Shown here: piece by piece, positions 41,296 through 51,599 of the stretch
Layout of the letters: every line of letters starts with the position of its first letter
Position numbering within the stretch: the stretch's first letter is position 1
Assembly: GCF_003854935.1 (NCBI RefSeq)
Contig: NZ_CP033969.1
Location: forward strand, 3,534,001-3,598,000
Origin: Cupriavidus pauculus
Lineage (GTDB): Bacteria; Pseudomonadota; Gammaproteobacteria; Burkholderiales; Burkholderiaceae
DNA length: 64,000 bases
Direction of reading: 5' to 3'
The notes under the pieces: model-generated
What the model was told of the DNA's origin: nothing
What the model saw: the letters and a program-made list of their open reading frames with translations, nothing else
Database searches by the model: none
Translations under genes and position numbers: made by a program

Positions 41296-43617
41296 TTAGC
41301 GGATCGCGCCCGCCTCGGCCACGGCCACGGCCGTCATGTTGACGATGCGGCGCGTGGTGGCCTGCGGATTCAGGATGTGCACCGGCTTGGCCGCGCCCAG
41401 CAGGATCGGGCCCACGGTCACGCCCTGGCCGCCCGTCATCTTGAGCAGGTTGAACGCGATGTTGGCCGCGTCCAGCGTCGGCATGACCAGCAGGTTGGCG
41501 CTGCCCACGAGCTTGGTGTTGGGCAGGAAGTGGCGGCGCACGTCCTCGTCCAGCGCGGCGTCGCCCTGCATCTCGCCTTCCACTTCCAGCTCCGGCGCCA
41601 CGCGCGCCAGGATGGCCGCTGCCTCGCGCATCTTGCGCGCCGACGGACGCGTCGACGAGCCGAACATCGAGTGCGACATCATCGCCAGCTTCGGATGCAG
41701 GCCGAAGCGCGCAATCTCCTTGGCGGCAAGCTGCGCGATGGCGGCCAGTTCCTCGGCGCTCGGGTCGTCGTTCACGAACGTGTCGGTGATGAACAGCGTG
41801 TGCTTTTCCAGCATCAGCGCGTTCATGGCGGCGAACACCTTGGCGTCCGGCGCCAGGCCGATCACGTCGCGCACGTGCTCCAGATGGGCCTCGAAGCGGC
41901 CCACGGTGCCGCACAGCAGCGCGTCGGCATCGCCCATGTGCATCAGCATCGTGCCGATCAGCGTGTTCGAGCGGCGCAGCGCCACCTTGGCCATGTCCGG
42001 CGTCACGCCGTCGCGGCCGCGCAGCGCGTGGTATTCCTCGTGATAGGCGCGGTAGCGCGGATCGTCTTCCGGATTGATCAGCTCGAAGTCGACACCGGGA
42101 CGCAGGCGCAGGCCGGCCTTCTCGATGCGCATCTGGATCACGTGCGGGCGGCCGATCAGGATCGGACGCGCCAGGCCCTCGTCCACCACGCCCTGCACGG
42201 CGCGCAGCACGCGCTCTTCCTCGCCCTCGGCATAGGCCACGCGCTTGGGCGCGGCCTTGGCGGCCGAGAACACCGGCTTCATGATCAGGCCGGTGTGGTA
42301 GACGTAGCTCGACAGTTGCTGGCGGTAGGCTTCCAGGTCCTTGATCGGACGCGTGGCCACGCCGGACTCCTCGGCGGCCTTGGCCACGGCCGGCGCGATC
42401 TTCTCGATCAGGCGCTGGTCGAACGGCGTCGGGATGATGTAGTCGGGCCCGAACTTCAGCTCGCGGCCACCGTAGGCGGCGGCCACGGCATCGTTCAGCT
42501 CGGCCTCGGCCAGCTCGGCGATGGCCTTCACGCATGCCAGCTTCATTTCCTCGGTGATCTTCGTCGCGCCGCAATCGAGCGCGCCACGGAAGATGTACGG
42601 GAAGCACAGCACGTTGTTCACCTGGTTCGGATAGTCCGAACGGCCGGTGGCGATGATGCAGTCCGGGCGCGCGGCCTTGGCCACTTCCGGGCGGATTTCC
42701 GGCTCCGGGTTGGCCAGCGCCAGGATGATCGGCCGGTCGGCCATGGTCTTCACCATGTCGCCGGTCAGCACGCCTGCCGTGGAGCAGCCCAGGAATACGT
42801 CGGCGCCCTTGACGATATCGGCCAGCGTGCGGTCCGACGTGTCCTGCGCGTAGCGGGCCTTGTTGGCTTCCATATTGGCGTCGCGGCCCTGGAAGATCAC
42901 GCCCTTCGAATCGACCACGTAGACGTTCTCGCGCTTCACGCCCAGGCTGACCATGGTGTCCAGGCAGGCAATGGCGGCGGCGCCGGCGCCCGAGACGGCC
43001 AGCTTGACCTTGCCGATTTCCTTGCCCACGACCTTCAGGCCGTTCAGCAGCGCGGCGGCCGAGATGATCGCCGTGCCGTGCTGGTCATCGTGGAAGACCG
43101 GAATGTTCATGCGCTCGCGCAGTTGCTTCTCGATGTAGAAGCACTCGGGCGCCTTGATGTCCTCCAGGTTCACGCCACCCAGCGTGGGCTCCAGCGCGGC
43201 CACGATCTCGACGATCTTGTCCGGGTCGCGGGCATCCAGCTCGATGTCGAACACGTCGATGCCGGCAAACTTCTTGAACAGGCAGCCCTTGCCTTCCATC
43301 ACCGGCTTGCCGGCCAGCGGGCCGATGTCGCCCAGGCCCAGCACGGCGGTACCGTTGGTGATGACCGCCACGAGGTTGCCGCGCGAGGTGTACTCGGCGG
43401 CCATCGACGGGTCCTTGTGGATTTCCTCGCAGGCATACGCCACGCCCGGCGAATAGGCCAGCGACAGGTCGCGCTGGTTGGACAGCGCCTTCGTGGCCGT
43501 TACCTGGATCTTCCCCTTGGTCGGGCTGCGGTGGTATTCCAGCGCGGCCAGGCGCAGTTGCGCTTCGGGGCTGTTGGGGGCGTGTTGCGGTGCATCACCG
43601 CTGGTCTTGCTGCTCAT
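41296..43617 (-). CDS. maeB: NADP-dependent malic enzyme with phosphotransacetylase-like domain
   Basis: 773 residues, the long hybrid type. Residues 1-430 form the malic enzyme part: the N-terminal domain with [16 protein letters not shown] and [13 protein letters not shown], metal residues in [10 protein letters not shown], and the Rossmann [11 protein letters not shown]. Residues 440-773 resemble phosphate acetyltransferase (from [21 protein letters not shown]), which in this family is regulatory, sensing acetyl-CoA. It converts malate to pyruvate with NADPH. Start 43617 ([11 protein letters not shown]) excludes an unlikely 19-residue extension. Unusual alternative hairpins lie about 100-140 bases upstream. 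Confidence 0.96.
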   Translation of the reverse strand: MSSKTSGDAPQHAPNSPEAQLRLAALEYHRSPTKGKIQVTATKALSNQRDLSLAYSPGVAYACEEIHKDPSMAAEYTSRGNLVAVITNGTAVLGLGDIGPLAGKPVMEGKGCLFKKFAGIDVFDIELDARDPDKIVEIVAALEPTLGGVNLEDIKAPECFYIEKQLRERMNIPVFHDDQHGTAIISAAALLNGLKVVGKEIGKVKLAVSGAGAAAIACLDTMVSLGVKRENVYVVDSKGVIFQGRDANMEANKARYAQDTSDRTLADIVKGADVFLGCSTAGVLTGDMVKTMADRPIILALANPEPEIRPEVAKAARPDCIIATGRSDYPNQVNNVLCFPYIFRGALDCGATKITEEMKLACVKAIAELAEAELNDAVAAAYGGRELKFGPDYIIPTPFDQRLIEKIAPAVAKAAEESGVATRPIKDLEAYRQQLSSYVYHTGLIMKPVFSAAKAAPKRVAYAEGEEERVLRAVQGVVDEGLARPILIGRPHVIQMRIEKAGLRLRPGVDFELINPEDDPRYRAYHEEYHALRGRDGVTPDMAKVALRRSNTLIGTMLMHMGDADALLCGTVGRFEAHLEHVRDVIGLAPDAKVFAAMNALMLEKHTLFITDTFVNDDPSAEELAAIAQLAAKEIARFGLHPKLAMMSHSMFGSSTRPSARKMREAAAILARVAPELEVEGEMQGDAALDEDVRRHFLPNTKLVGSANLLVMPTLDAANIAFNLLKMTGGQGVTVGPILLGAAKPVHILNPQATTRRIVNMTAVAVAEAGAIR

Positions 43618-43709
43618 TCTGCTTGTCCGGAAGAGAAGGCCAAAAAAATCGAGCAGCCATTCTAGCCCAGCCATTCCGCGCTGGCGGGGCTTTGCAGCGG
43701 TCCGGCGCG

Positions 43710-43754
43710 TGTTTTTGCCGTGCGGCGTTGAAAAACACCTTTTACCGCACGGCA
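43710..43754. repeat. overlapping alternative hairpins upstream of maeB
   Basis: TGCCGTGCGG (43716-43725) and CCGCACGGCA (43745-43754) form a 10-bp stem. GTGTTTTT (43710-43717) and AAAAACAC (43731-43738) form a competing 8-bp stem that encloses part of the first. Neither has a T run in the direction of the flanking minus-strand genes. The next 55 bases hold the direct repeats ACCGGTGGAC (43772, 43785) and GACGAATG (43792, 43802). Confidence 0.45.
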
Positions 43755-43861
43755 GGGTTCAGGTACGTCTCACCGGTGGACCAAACCGGTGGACGAATGT
43801 CGACGAATGCATGCGGGCCGAATGCTGCGGCGCGCCCGCGCCGACTGCCTTGCCTGCCGGC

Positions 43862-44524
43862 TTATTTCGCCTCCTTCTCGACCTCCAGCGTCACGCGCCG
43901 CGGGCGGCCGCTGTCCCCCGGAAAGCCGGCAAACGCGCTGCGGATCATGTATGGCATCACGGCGGTCAGGTTGCCGCCCTCGGTGGTGTTGCGGGCCGTC
44001 ACCTGGTACACGCGCTTGCCGCTGGCGGCGTCCTTGAAGAACACGCGCAGGTTCGAGAATGTCACCGGCACGTCGCGCACCACGGTCTGCGGCGGCCAGT
44101 AGCCAGGCCCCCAACCGTAAGGGCCCCATGGACGGTAGTAGCCATACGGGCCCCAGTAGGGACCCCACGGGCCGTACCACGGGTCGGGATAGACCGTCTC
44201 GGCCACGCGGACAAAGCCGGGCGCGGCGTCATAGTCCATCGTCACCAGGTAGCGCGCCTGCCGGGCCGGCACCTGTTCGAAGCCGATGCCGCCCAGCGTC
44301 TGCGCCAGCCACGCTTCGTAGGTCTGCCGATCGAGCTGGCCTTCCTGCTGCGGGGTGCGCTCGAAGGCGTAGGTATGCGGCGGGTCGTTGTTCCAGCCGG
44401 CATCGCGGAACGCCGTCACCTCGGTGGTGACGGTGCTGGCGCAGCCCGACAGCCACAAGGCGCCCAGCGCCACCAGCAACCCCATCCCGCCCCGTCTTCC
44501 CATGCTTGCCACGGCTTGCCACAT
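43862..44524 (-). CDS. DUF4136 lipoprotein
   Basis: 220 residues. A lipoprotein signal ends in LSGC with the acylated Cys at 28. DUF4136 follows: TTEVTAFRDAGWNNDPPHTYAFERTP, then LGGIGFEQVPARQARYLV. A striking Trp/Gly/Pro/Tyr-rich stretch (about residues 115-145, WYGPWGPYWGPYGYYRPWG) sits in the middle. Function unknown; members are outer-membrane or periplasmic. Start 44524 has AAGAGG eight bases upstream. It diverges from pepN. Confidence 0.85.
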   Translation of the reverse strand: MWQAVASMGRRGGMGLLVALGALWLSGCASTVTTEVTAFRDAGWNNDPPHTYAFERTPQQEGQLDRQTYEAWLAQTLGGIGFEQVPARQARYLVTMDYDAAPGFVRVAETVYPDPWYGPWGPYWGPYGYYRPWGPYGWGPGYWPPQTVVRDVPVTFSNLRVFFKDAASGKRVYQVTARNTTEGGNLTAVMPYMIRSAFAGFPGDSGRPRRVTLEVEKEAK

Positions 44525-44706
44525 CGCGATACCTCTTCTTATTGGTCCGGTCACGTTTCCTGAGACAGGGACGGACGCGCCAAATTCCCTGGGCCGCTGC
44601 CGGCCCGACGCAGGCCGCAGGCCCCTTGGCTACAATGGGGGCTTCAGGGCCCGGCTCCGGCCGCCACGGCCCGCCGCCCCCGGTCACCCGACGACAGGAT
44701 CTCCCC

Positions 44707-47400
44707 ATGCTGCGTACCGACACGCCCGTTACCGTCTATCGCAAGGACTATACTCCGCCCGCGTTTGCCATCGACCACGTCGACCTCGTGCTCGACCTCG
44801 ATCCGCAGCGCACCATCGTCACCAGCACGCTGAAGCTGCAGCGCACCGGCGCCGCCGACGCGCCGCTGACACTGGCGGGCGAGGCGCTGGAACTGCTGGG
44901 CGTGCGGCTCGACGGGCAGCCGTTCACGGCCTACCGCGCCGACGCCGGCACGCTGACGCTGACCGGCCTGCCCGCGCAGGGCACGCTGGAGATCACCGTC
45001 GCCATCGACCCGTCGGCCAATACCACGCTGTCCGGCCTGTACGTCTCCAACGGCAACTTCTTCACCCAGTGCGAGGCCGAGGGCTTTCGTCGCATCACGT
45101 ACTTCCTGGATCGCCCGGACGTGATGACCACCTACCGCGTGACGCTGCGCGCCGACCGCGCGGCTTACCCGGTGCTGCTGTCCAACGGCAACCTGCTGTC
45201 GCAGCGCGACTTGCCCGACGGCCGCCACGAGGCGGTGTGGGAAGACCCGTTCCGCAAGCCGTCGTACCTGTTCGCGCTGGTGGCGGGCAAGCTGGAGCGG
45301 ATCGAGGAGACGATCGTCTCGGCCTCGGGCAAGGAAAAGCTGCTGCAGGTCTGGGTGGAGCCGCAGGACCTGGACAAGACCCGCCACGCGATGGATTCGC
45401 TGATCCACTCGATCCGCTGGGACGAGCGTCGCTTCGGGCTGGAGCTGGACCTGGACCGCTTCATGATCGTCGCCGTGGGCGACTTCAACATGGGCGCGAT
45501 GGAGAACAAGGGCCTCAACATCTTCAATACCAAGTACGTGCTGGCCAACGCGCAGACGGCCACCGACGTCGACTTTGCCAATATCGAGTCGGTCGTGGCG
45601 CACGAGTACTTCCACAACTGGACCGGCAACCGCGTGACCTGCCGCGACTGGTTCCAGTTGTCGCTCAAGGAGGGCCTGACCGTCTTCCGCGACCAGGAGT
45701 TCTCGGCCGACATGATGGGGTCCGAATCGGGCCGCGCCGTCAAGCGCATCGAGGACGTCCGCGTGCTGCGCCAGGTGCAGTTTCCCGAGGACGCCGGCCC
45801 GATGGCCCACCCGGTGCGCCCGGACAGCTACGAGGAAATCAACAACTTCTACACGGTCACGGTCTACGAGAAAGGCGCCGAGGTGGTGCGGATGTACCAG
45901 ACCCTGCTGGGCCGCGACGGCTTCCGCAAGGGCATGGACCTGTACTTCCAGCGCCACGACGGCCAGGCCGTGACCTGCGACGACTTCCGCGCGGCCATGG
46001 CCGACGCCAACGGCCGCGACCTGAAGCAGTTCGGCCTGTGGTACAGCCAGGCCGGCACGCCGGTGGTGATGGCCCGGACCCAGTGGGATGCCGCCGCCGG
46101 CGCGCTCACGCTGACGCTGACGCAGCGCTGCCCGAAGGTCGGCATCGAGACCCGCGCCGGCAGCCCGGACAAGCAGCCGTTCCACATCCCGTTCGCGCTG
46201 GGCCTGATCGACGCCGAGGGCAACGACCTGCCGCTGCAGCTCGACGGCGAGCCGCAGCCGGCCGGCACCACGCGCGTGCTCGATCTCACGCAGGCCGAGC
46301 AGACCTTCCGCTTCGTCGGCCTGCCCAAGGGCGGCCGCGCGCCGCTGCCGTCGCTGCTGCGCAATTTCTCGGCGCCGGTCATCGTCGACTACGAATACAG
46401 CGATGCCGAGCTGACGTTCCTGCTGGCCCACGACAGCGACGCCTTCAACCGCTGGGAAGCCGGCCAGCGGCTGGCCACGCGCGCGCTGCTGCAACTGGTG
46501 GCCGACGTCCAGGCCCGGCGCGAACTGAAGCTCGACACCGGGCTGGTGGCCGCCTTCCGCACCGTGCTGACCGATGGCACGCTGAATCCGGCCTTCCGCG
46601 AACAGGCGCTGATGCTGCCGGCCGAGGCGTACCTGGCCGAGCGCATGGGCGTGGCCGACCCGGCCGCCATCCACCGCGCCCGGCTGTTCCTGCGCGAGGG
46701 CCTGGCCCGCGCGCTCAAGGCCGAATGGCTGGCCGCCTATCACGCCAACGCCACGCCTGGCACCTACAGCCCCGACGCCGAATCCATGGCCAGGCGCGCG
46801 CTGCGCAACCTGGCGCTGGGCTACCTGGCCGACACCGGCGACGCCGACATGCAGGCGCTGGCCGACCAGCACTACCAGCAGAGCGACAACATGACGGACC
46901 GCTTCGCGGCGCTGTCGGCGCTGGTCAACAGCTTCGCGCCGGGCCGCGAGCACGCGCTGGCGGACTTCTACAGCCGCTTCGAGGGCGACGCGCTGGTGAT
47001 CGACAAGTGGTTCTCGCTCCAGGGCATGCAGCGTGGCGACGTGGGCCCGCACGCCGGCAAGCGCACCATCGACACCGTGCGCGCGCTGATGGCGCACCCG
47101 GCGTTCAACCTGCGCAACCCGAACCGCGCCCGCTCGCTGATCTTCAGCTTCTGCTCGGGCAACCCGGCCCAGTTCCATGCCGAGGACGGCTCCGGCTACG
47201 CGTTCTGGGCCGAGCAGGTGCTGGCGCTGGACGCGATCAACCCGCAGGTGGCCGCGCGGCTGGCCCGGGTGATGGACCGCTGGCAGAAGTACGAGATCCC
47301 GCTGCGCGACCGCATGCGCGCGGCGCTGGAGCAGGTGGCGGCCGCGCCCACGCTGTCACGCGACGTGCGCGAGATCGTCGGCAAGGCGCTGGCGAGCTGA
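44707..47400 (+). CDS. pepN: aminopeptidase N (M1 family)
   Basis: 897-residue cytoplasmic zinc aminopeptidase that removes N-terminal residues from peptides. The exopeptidase motif GAMENKG starts at residue 263 and the zinc motif HEYFHNWTGNR (HExxH) at 299, with the third ligand Glu in LKEGLTVFRDQEFSAD. The length and C-terminal helical domain (DUF3458) match E. coli PepN. A probable -10 TACAAT lies about 75 bases upstream (near 44631). The start MLRTDTPVTVYRKDY fits the family. It is monocistronic or followed by fbp after 122 bases. Confidence 0.96.
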   Translation: MLRTDTPVTVYRKDYTPPAFAIDHVDLVLDLDPQRTIVTSTLKLQRTGAADAPLTLAGEALELLGVRLDGQPFTAYRADAGTLTLTGLPAQGTLEITVAIDPSANTTLSGLYVSNGNFFTQCEAEGFRRITYFLDRPDVMTTYRVTLRADRAAYPVLLSNGNLLSQRDLPDGRHEAVWEDPFRKPSYLFALVAGKLERIEETIVSASGKEKLLQVWVEPQDLDKTRHAMDSLIHSIRWDERRFGLELDLDRFMIVAVGDFNMGAMENKGLNIFNTKYVLANAQTATDVDFANIESVVAHEYFHNWTGNRVTCRDWFQLSLKEGLTVFRDQEFSADMMGSESGRAVKRIEDVRVLRQVQFPEDAGPMAHPVRPDSYEEINNFYTVTVYEKGAEVVRMYQTLLGRDGFRKGMDLYFQRHDGQAVTCDDFRAAMADANGRDLKQFGLWYSQAGTPVVMARTQWDAAAGALTLTLTQRCPKVGIETRAGSPDKQPFHIPFALGLIDAEGNDLPLQLDGEPQPAGTTRVLDLTQAEQTFRFVGLPKGGRAPLPSLLRNFSAPVIVDYEYSDAELTFLLAHDSDAFNRWEAGQRLATRALLQLVADVQARRELKLDTGLVAAFRTVLTDGTLNPAFREQALMLPAEAYLAERMGVADPAAIHRARLFLREGLARALKAEWLAAYHANATPGTYSPDAESMARRALRNLALGYLADTGDADMQALADQHYQQSDNMTDRFAALSALVNSFAPGREHALADFYSRFEGDALVIDKWFSLQGMQRGDVGPHAGKRTIDTVRALMAHPAFNLRNPNRARSLIFSFCSGNPAQFHAEDGSGYAFWAEQVLALDAINPQVAARLARVMDRWQKYEIPLRDRMRAALEQVAAAPTLSRDVREIVGKALAS

Positions 47401-47522
47401 CCGTTCCCCCTTCGGTGCGCCGCCGCACCAGGACATGGGCCGATTAAGGCGCGCGGCAGGCCAAAACGGCCTGTCCGCAGCGCTGGCCCTGTAGAATGGC
47501 GGCCATCCAAGGAGAACCCACC

Positions 47523-48536
47523 ATGACACGCATCAGCCTCACCCGCTATCTGGTCGAGGAGCAGCGCAAGCACAACACGATCCAGCCCGAGCTACGGCTG
47601 CTGATCGAGGTGGTTGCCCGCGCCTGCAAGGCCATTTCCAACGCCGTCAGCAAGGGCGCCCTCGCGGGCGTGCTGGGGTCGGCCGGCACCGGCAACGTCC
47701 AGGGCGAGACCCAGCAGAAGCTCGACGTGATCGCCAACGAGGTGCTGCTGGACGCCAACGAATGGGGCGGCCACCTGGCGGCCATGGCGTCCGAGGAAAT
47801 GGACTCGTTCTACGAGATCCCGAACCGCTACCCGAAGGGCGAGTACCTGCTGCTGTTCGATCCGCTGGACGGCTCGTCGAACATCGACGTTAACGTGTCG
47901 ATCGGCACGATCTTCTCGGTGCTGCACATGCACAAGCCGGGCGAAACCGTGACCGAGAGCGATTTCCTGCAGCCCGGCACGCACCAGGTGGCCGCCGGCT
48001 ACGCGGTGTACGGCCCGCAGACCACGCTGGTGCTGACCGTGGGCAATGGCGTGCACATGTTCACGCTGGACCGCGAGGCCGGCAGCTTCGTGCTGACGCA
48101 GTCGGACGTGAAGATCCCGGAGGACACCAAGGAATTCGCGATCAACATGTCCAACATGCGCCACTGGGCCCCGCCGGTGCGCCAGTACATCGACGAATGC
48201 CTGGCGGGCGAAGACGGCCCGCGCGGCAAGAACTTCAACATGCGCTGGATTGCGTCGATGGTGGCGGACGTGCACCGCATCCTCACGCGCGGCGGCATCT
48301 TCATGTACCCGTGGGACAAGCGCGAGCCCGAGAAGCCGGGCAAGCTGCGCCTGATGTACGAAGCCAACCCGATGGCGTTCCTGGTCGAGCAGGCCGGCGG
48401 CGCGGCCACCAATGGCCAGGAGCGCATCCTGGACGTGACGCCGACCAAGCTGCACCAGCGCGTATCGGTGATCCTGGGCTCGAAGAACGAGGTGGACCGC
48501 GTGACGCGCTACCACCGCGAGGCCGACAAGGGCTGA
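47523..48536 (+). CDS. fbp: fructose-1,6-bisphosphatase class I
   Basis: 337 residues. Gluconeogenic (and Calvin cycle) enzyme hydrolysing fructose 1,6-bisphosphate. Metal and substrate motifs: [11 protein letters not shown] (Glu), [21 protein letters not shown] (about 114-134), [29 protein letters not shown] and [27 protein letters not shown] precedes the ATG and TAGAAT (47492-47497) is a likely -10. It is not clustered with cbb genes here, so this is the housekeeping copy. Confidence 0.96.
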   Translation: MTRISLTRYLVEEQRKHNTIQPELRLLIEVVARACKAISNAVSKGALAGVLGSAGTGNVQGETQQKLDVIANEVLLDANEWGGHLAAMASEEMDSFYEIPNRYPKGEYLLLFDPLDGSSNIDVNVSIGTIFSVLHMHKPGETVTESDFLQPGTHQVAAGYAVYGPQTTLVLTVGNGVHMFTLDREAGSFVLTQSDVKIPEDTKEFAINMSNMRHWAPPVRQYIDECLAGEDGPRGKNFNMRWIASMVADVHRILTRGGIFMYPWDKREPEKPGKLRLMYEANPMAFLVEQAGGAATNGQERILDVTPTKLHQRVSVILGSKNEVDRVTRYHREADKG

Positions 48537-48562
48537 CTGGCGGCCATCCCGGCAGCACGACA

Positions 48563-48586
48563 CAGGGCGCTTCGGCGCCCTGTTTT
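48563..48586 (+). terminator. fbp terminator
   Basis: CAGGGCGC-TTCG-GCGCCCTG followed by TTTTC, 26 bases after the fbp stop; a classic tetraloop terminator. Confidence 0.92.
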
Positions 48587-48605
48587 CATTGGCGGCTCAG
48601 GCCCG

Positions 48606-49520
48606 TCAGGCGGCCAGCAGCCACTGCATCCGCCAGCGCGCGGTGTCACCCGGCGCCAGCGTGCGCAACCCCGTGCCTTCCCAGCCGCGCGCCGCCAGGT
48701 TGACGGCATCGGCCACGTGCGACACCGGCTCCAGGCAGAAGAACGCGCAGCCGGCCGGCGCGTGCAGCACCAGGTGGTCCAGCCCCTCGCCGGCGCGGAT
48801 CGTCAGCGTGGCGCCGTCCGGCCGCTTGACCGTCGCCGTACGCTTCCAGCCGCCGTAGTAACGGCTGAAATCGCCCTCGGGCAGGTCGCGCTCGCGCAGA
48901 AAGCGCTCGCCATCGGCCACGGCCGTGCGCCCCGTGGCCACGCCGCCCGCATCGGCCGGCCAGACGTACGCGGCATCGAACTGCACGCGCAGCCCCGGCA
49001 CGCGCGCCAGGAACGGATGGAAGCCGCCGCCCACGGGCATGTCGGTGTCGCCATCGTTGCGGATGGCCAGCTCGGCGTCGAGCCCCGTGGCCGACAGCCG
49101 CAGCGTCTGCCACGCCGTGAGCGCCCACGGCCAGCCACCATCGCGCCCGGCATGGGCCAGCGTCATGACGAGCTGGTCGGCGCCGGCTTCAGCCACGGTC
49201 CACGGCCGCGCGTGGCCAAGGCCGTGCATCGCATGGGCCTGCCCCGGATGGGCCGGCACCACGATGTCGCGCCCCTGCCAGCGAAAGCGCCCCTCGCGGA
49301 TCCGGTTCGAGAACGGCAGCAGCGGATAGCTGCCCGCCTTGGGCCACTGATGCGCGTCGAACCCCTGCGTGGCATCGAGCGGCGCCAGCCAGTCGATCAC
49401 CGTGCCATCGGCCCGGGCCGTACGCAGGGTGGCCATGCGGCCGCCGAGGGACGGGGCGATGGTGAGGGTGTGGGGGGCGGCGGTGAGGGTGTGGGTGGGG
49501 CCTGGAACGAGGTTGGGCAT
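48606..49520 (-). CDS. aldose 1-epimerase family protein
   Basis: 304 residues of the GalM-like beta-sandwich family that interconverts sugar anomers. The conserved His residues lie in HAMHGLGHARPW and GGFHPFLAR, and the catalytic Glu in FFCLEPVSHVADAVN. Its closeness to the uronate dehydrogenase, lactonase and TRAP genes suggests it may supply the correct anomer of a uronic acid, which is inference. It is separated from dctM by a REP pair, so co-transcription is uncertain. Start 49520 (MPNLVPG) gives a normal family N-terminus. Confidence 0.85.
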   Translation of the reverse strand: MPNLVPGPTHTLTAAPHTLTIAPSLGGRMATLRTARADGTVIDWLAPLDATQGFDAHQWPKAGSYPLLPFSNRIREGRFRWQGRDIVVPAHPGQAHAMHGLGHARPWTVAEAGADQLVMTLAHAGRDGGWPWALTAWQTLRLSATGLDAELAIRNDGDTDMPVGGGFHPFLARVPGLRVQFDAAYVWPADAGGVATGRTAVADGERFLRERDLPEGDFSRYYGGWKRTATVKRPDGATLTIRAGEGLDHLVLHAPAGCAFFCLEPVSHVADAVNLAARGWEGTGLRTLAPGDTARWRMQWLLAA

Positions 49521-49579
49521 GGTCGTGTGGTGAATCGCGGCGCGGCTTACCCAATATCGGATCGAACGTCGACGGGTTG

Positions 49580-49702
49580 CTCCCCTCTCCCTCCGGGAGA
49601 GGGGTTGGGGGAGAGGGCGTGGCGGTTCCATCCACGACATGTCGCGATCTGATCCGCTGGCCCTCTCCCCCGCCCCTCTCCCGCAAGCGGGAGAGGGGAG
49701 AC
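49580..49702. repeat. inverted pair of REP-like elements
   Basis: Two copies of an approximately 40-base element facing each other: 49580-49618 (CTCCCCTCTCCC core with an inner CTCTCCC/GGGAGAG palindrome and a GGGGGAGAGGG tail) and the reverse copy at 49660-49702 (inner stem CTCTCCCGC-AA-GCGGGAGAG). This is the layout of a bacterial interspersed mosaic element. A related single copy lies at 16604-16634. No RAYT transposase gene is in the window. Confidence 0.75.
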
Positions 49703-49724
49703 AACAATGGGAACGCGTACGTTC

Positions 49725-51008
49725 CTACTTCAGCAACGTCTCCGGCAGCCACAGCGAGAACGCCGGCACGTACGTCACCAGCAGCAGCGCCGCCAGCAGC
49801 GCGCCGTAGAACGGCCAGATCGTGCGCATGACCTGCCCCACCGAGACGCCGCCGATGGCGCAGCCGACGAACTGGGTGGTGCCCACGGGCGGGGTGTTCA
49901 GGCCCAGCGCGCAGTTGATCAGCATCAGCATGCCGAACTGGACCGGGCTCATGCCGTAGTGCATGCAGATCGGCAGGAAGATCGGCGTGCAGATCAGGAT
50001 CGTGGCGGCCATGTCCAGGAAGGTGCCGAGGATGAACAGCATCACGTTCACCATCAGGAAGATCACCCACGGGCTGGTGGACACCGAGCTCAGGAACTGC
50101 CCGGTCAGCTCGGCCACGCCATAGAGGCTGATCATGTAGCCGAACGTCGCCGAGATGCCGATCAGCAGCAGCACCACGCCGGTCGTCTTGACCGCCTTGG
50201 CCGCGGCCTTGATGAACTGCTCGCGGGTCAGCGAGCGGTACAGGAACACGGTCAGCGTCAGCGCGTACAGCACGGCCACGGCGGCCGATTCGGTGGCCGT
50301 GAACACGCCCGACAGGATGCCGGCCAGGATCAGCACCACCACGAACAGCCCCGGGAGCGCGGCGGCCAGCGAGTGGCCCACGATCTGCCAGCCCGGGAAC
50401 GTGCCCGACGGGTAGCCGCGGCTGCGCGCCACGAAGTACGCGGCGGCCAGGTTGCAGATCGTCAGGATCAGCGCCGGCAGCACGCCCGCCAGGATCAGCG
50501 CGGCGATGGACACCTTGCCGCCCGCCGCCAGCGTGTAGATGATCATGTTGTGGCTGGTCGGCATCAGCGCGCCCACCAGGGCCGCGTGGGTGGTCACGTT
50601 GACCGCGTAGTCGGCGTGGTAGCCCTCGCGCTTCATCATCGGGATCATCACCGCGCCCATTGCCGACACATCCGCCACGGGCGACCCCGACACGCCGCCG
50701 AACAGCGTGCACGCCACCACGTTGGACATGCCCAGCCCGCCGCGCACATGGCCGGCCATCGACTTGGCAAAGTTGACGATGCGGTCCGCGATGCCGCCGT
50801 ACAGCATCAGTTCGCCCGCGAAGATGAAGAACGGGATGGCCAGGAACGAGAACGCGTTCATGCCCGACGTCATCTGCTGGAACACCACGGCCAGCGGCAG
50901 GCCCTCGTAGAGGATCGTGGCCACGGCCGACAGCCCGATGGCGAACGCGACCGGCACTCCGAGGATCAGGAAGCCGAAGAAGCAGACGGTGAGGATGATC
51001 AGTGCCAT
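49725..51008 (-). CDS. dctM: TRAP transporter large permease (DctM)
   Basis: 427 residues, about 12 helices, DctM family. VPVAFAIGLSAVATILYEGLP near the start, IPFFIFAGELM, the GGVSGSPVADVSAMG block and NTPPVGTTQFVGCA near the end are characteristic. It forms the sodium-driven channel part of a tripartite ATP-independent transporter. Start 51008 (MALIILTVCFFGF) overlaps the end of dctQ by ten bases. Context suggests a uronic acid substrate. Confidence 0.94.
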   Translation of the reverse strand: MALIILTVCFFGFLILGVPVAFAIGLSAVATILYEGLPLAVVFQQMTSGMNAFSFLAIPFFIFAGELMLYGGIADRIVNFAKSMAGHVRGGLGMSNVVACTLFGGVSGSPVADVSAMGAVMIPMMKREGYHADYAVNVTTHAALVGALMPTSHNMIIYTLAAGGKVSIAALILAGVLPALILTICNLAAAYFVARSRGYPSGTFPGWQIVGHSLAAALPGLFVVVLILAGILSGVFTATESAAVAVLYALTLTVFLYRSLTREQFIKAAAKAVKTTGVVLLLIGISATFGYMISLYGVAELTGQFLSSVSTSPWVIFLMVNVMLFILGTFLDMAATILICTPIFLPICMHYGMSPVQFGMLMLINCALGLNTPPVGTTQFVGCAIGGVSVGQVMRTIWPFYGALLAALLLVTYVPAFSLWLPETLLK

Positions 51009-51571
51009 GCCGGCTCCACTTCCGTGCCTTTCAGCACTGCAATGATGTGTTCGATCGAGAACAGCACGATCAGCACGCCGGCGATGACCGGCGGCAGGTA
51101 GCGCCACCCTTCGGAAATGCCCAGCGTGGGCAGCTTGTAGTCGGCCACGGACATCGCCAGGATCGCGCAGTTCCAGGCCATGACCGCGCCAAACGTGCCG
51201 ACCAGCGTGTGGATCAGCAGCTCAAGCTTGATGCGCAGGCGCTCGGACAGCAGCACCAGCAGCGACTCCAGGCCGATGTGGCCCGCGTCGCGCACGCCCA
51301 CCGCCGTGCCCAGCATGGTCACGTACAGCACCAGCAGCATCGCGATGGACTCGGCCCAGGTGGGCGTGTCGTTGAGCACGTAGCGCCCGAAGACCTGGTA
51401 GAGCACCGCGATCACGAGCAGCACCAGGCCGAAGACGCCCAGGCCCAGGCAGGCCCGGGCCAGCGCGGCACAGAAGCGGGTATAGGGATGGGCGTGCGCG
51501 GCCACCGCCGGGTCGGCGGGGCCATGCGCGCCCTCCGCCGGCGCGGCCGGCGTGGGGGATGGCGAAAGCAT
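50999..51571 (-). CDS. dctQ: TRAP transporter small permease (DctQ)
   Basis: 190 residues with four transmembrane helices after a 30-residue polar N-terminus. The family block YVLNDTPTWAESIAMLLVLYV and GTAVGVRDAGHIGLESL are clear. It couples to DctM and docks DctP. It starts 28 bases after dctP. Confidence 0.93.
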   Translation of the reverse strand: MLSPSPTPAAPAEGAHGPADPAVAAHAHPYTRFCAALARACLGLGVFGLVLLVIAVLYQVFGRYVLNDTPTWAESIAMLLVLYVTMLGTAVGVRDAGHIGLESLLVLLSERLRIKLELLIHTLVGTFGAVMAWNCAILAMSVADYKLPTLGISEGWRYLPPVIAGVLIVLFSIEHIIAVLKGTEVEPAWH

Positions 51572-51599
51572 GATGGATTCCCTGCTGCGGGTACGTCGG

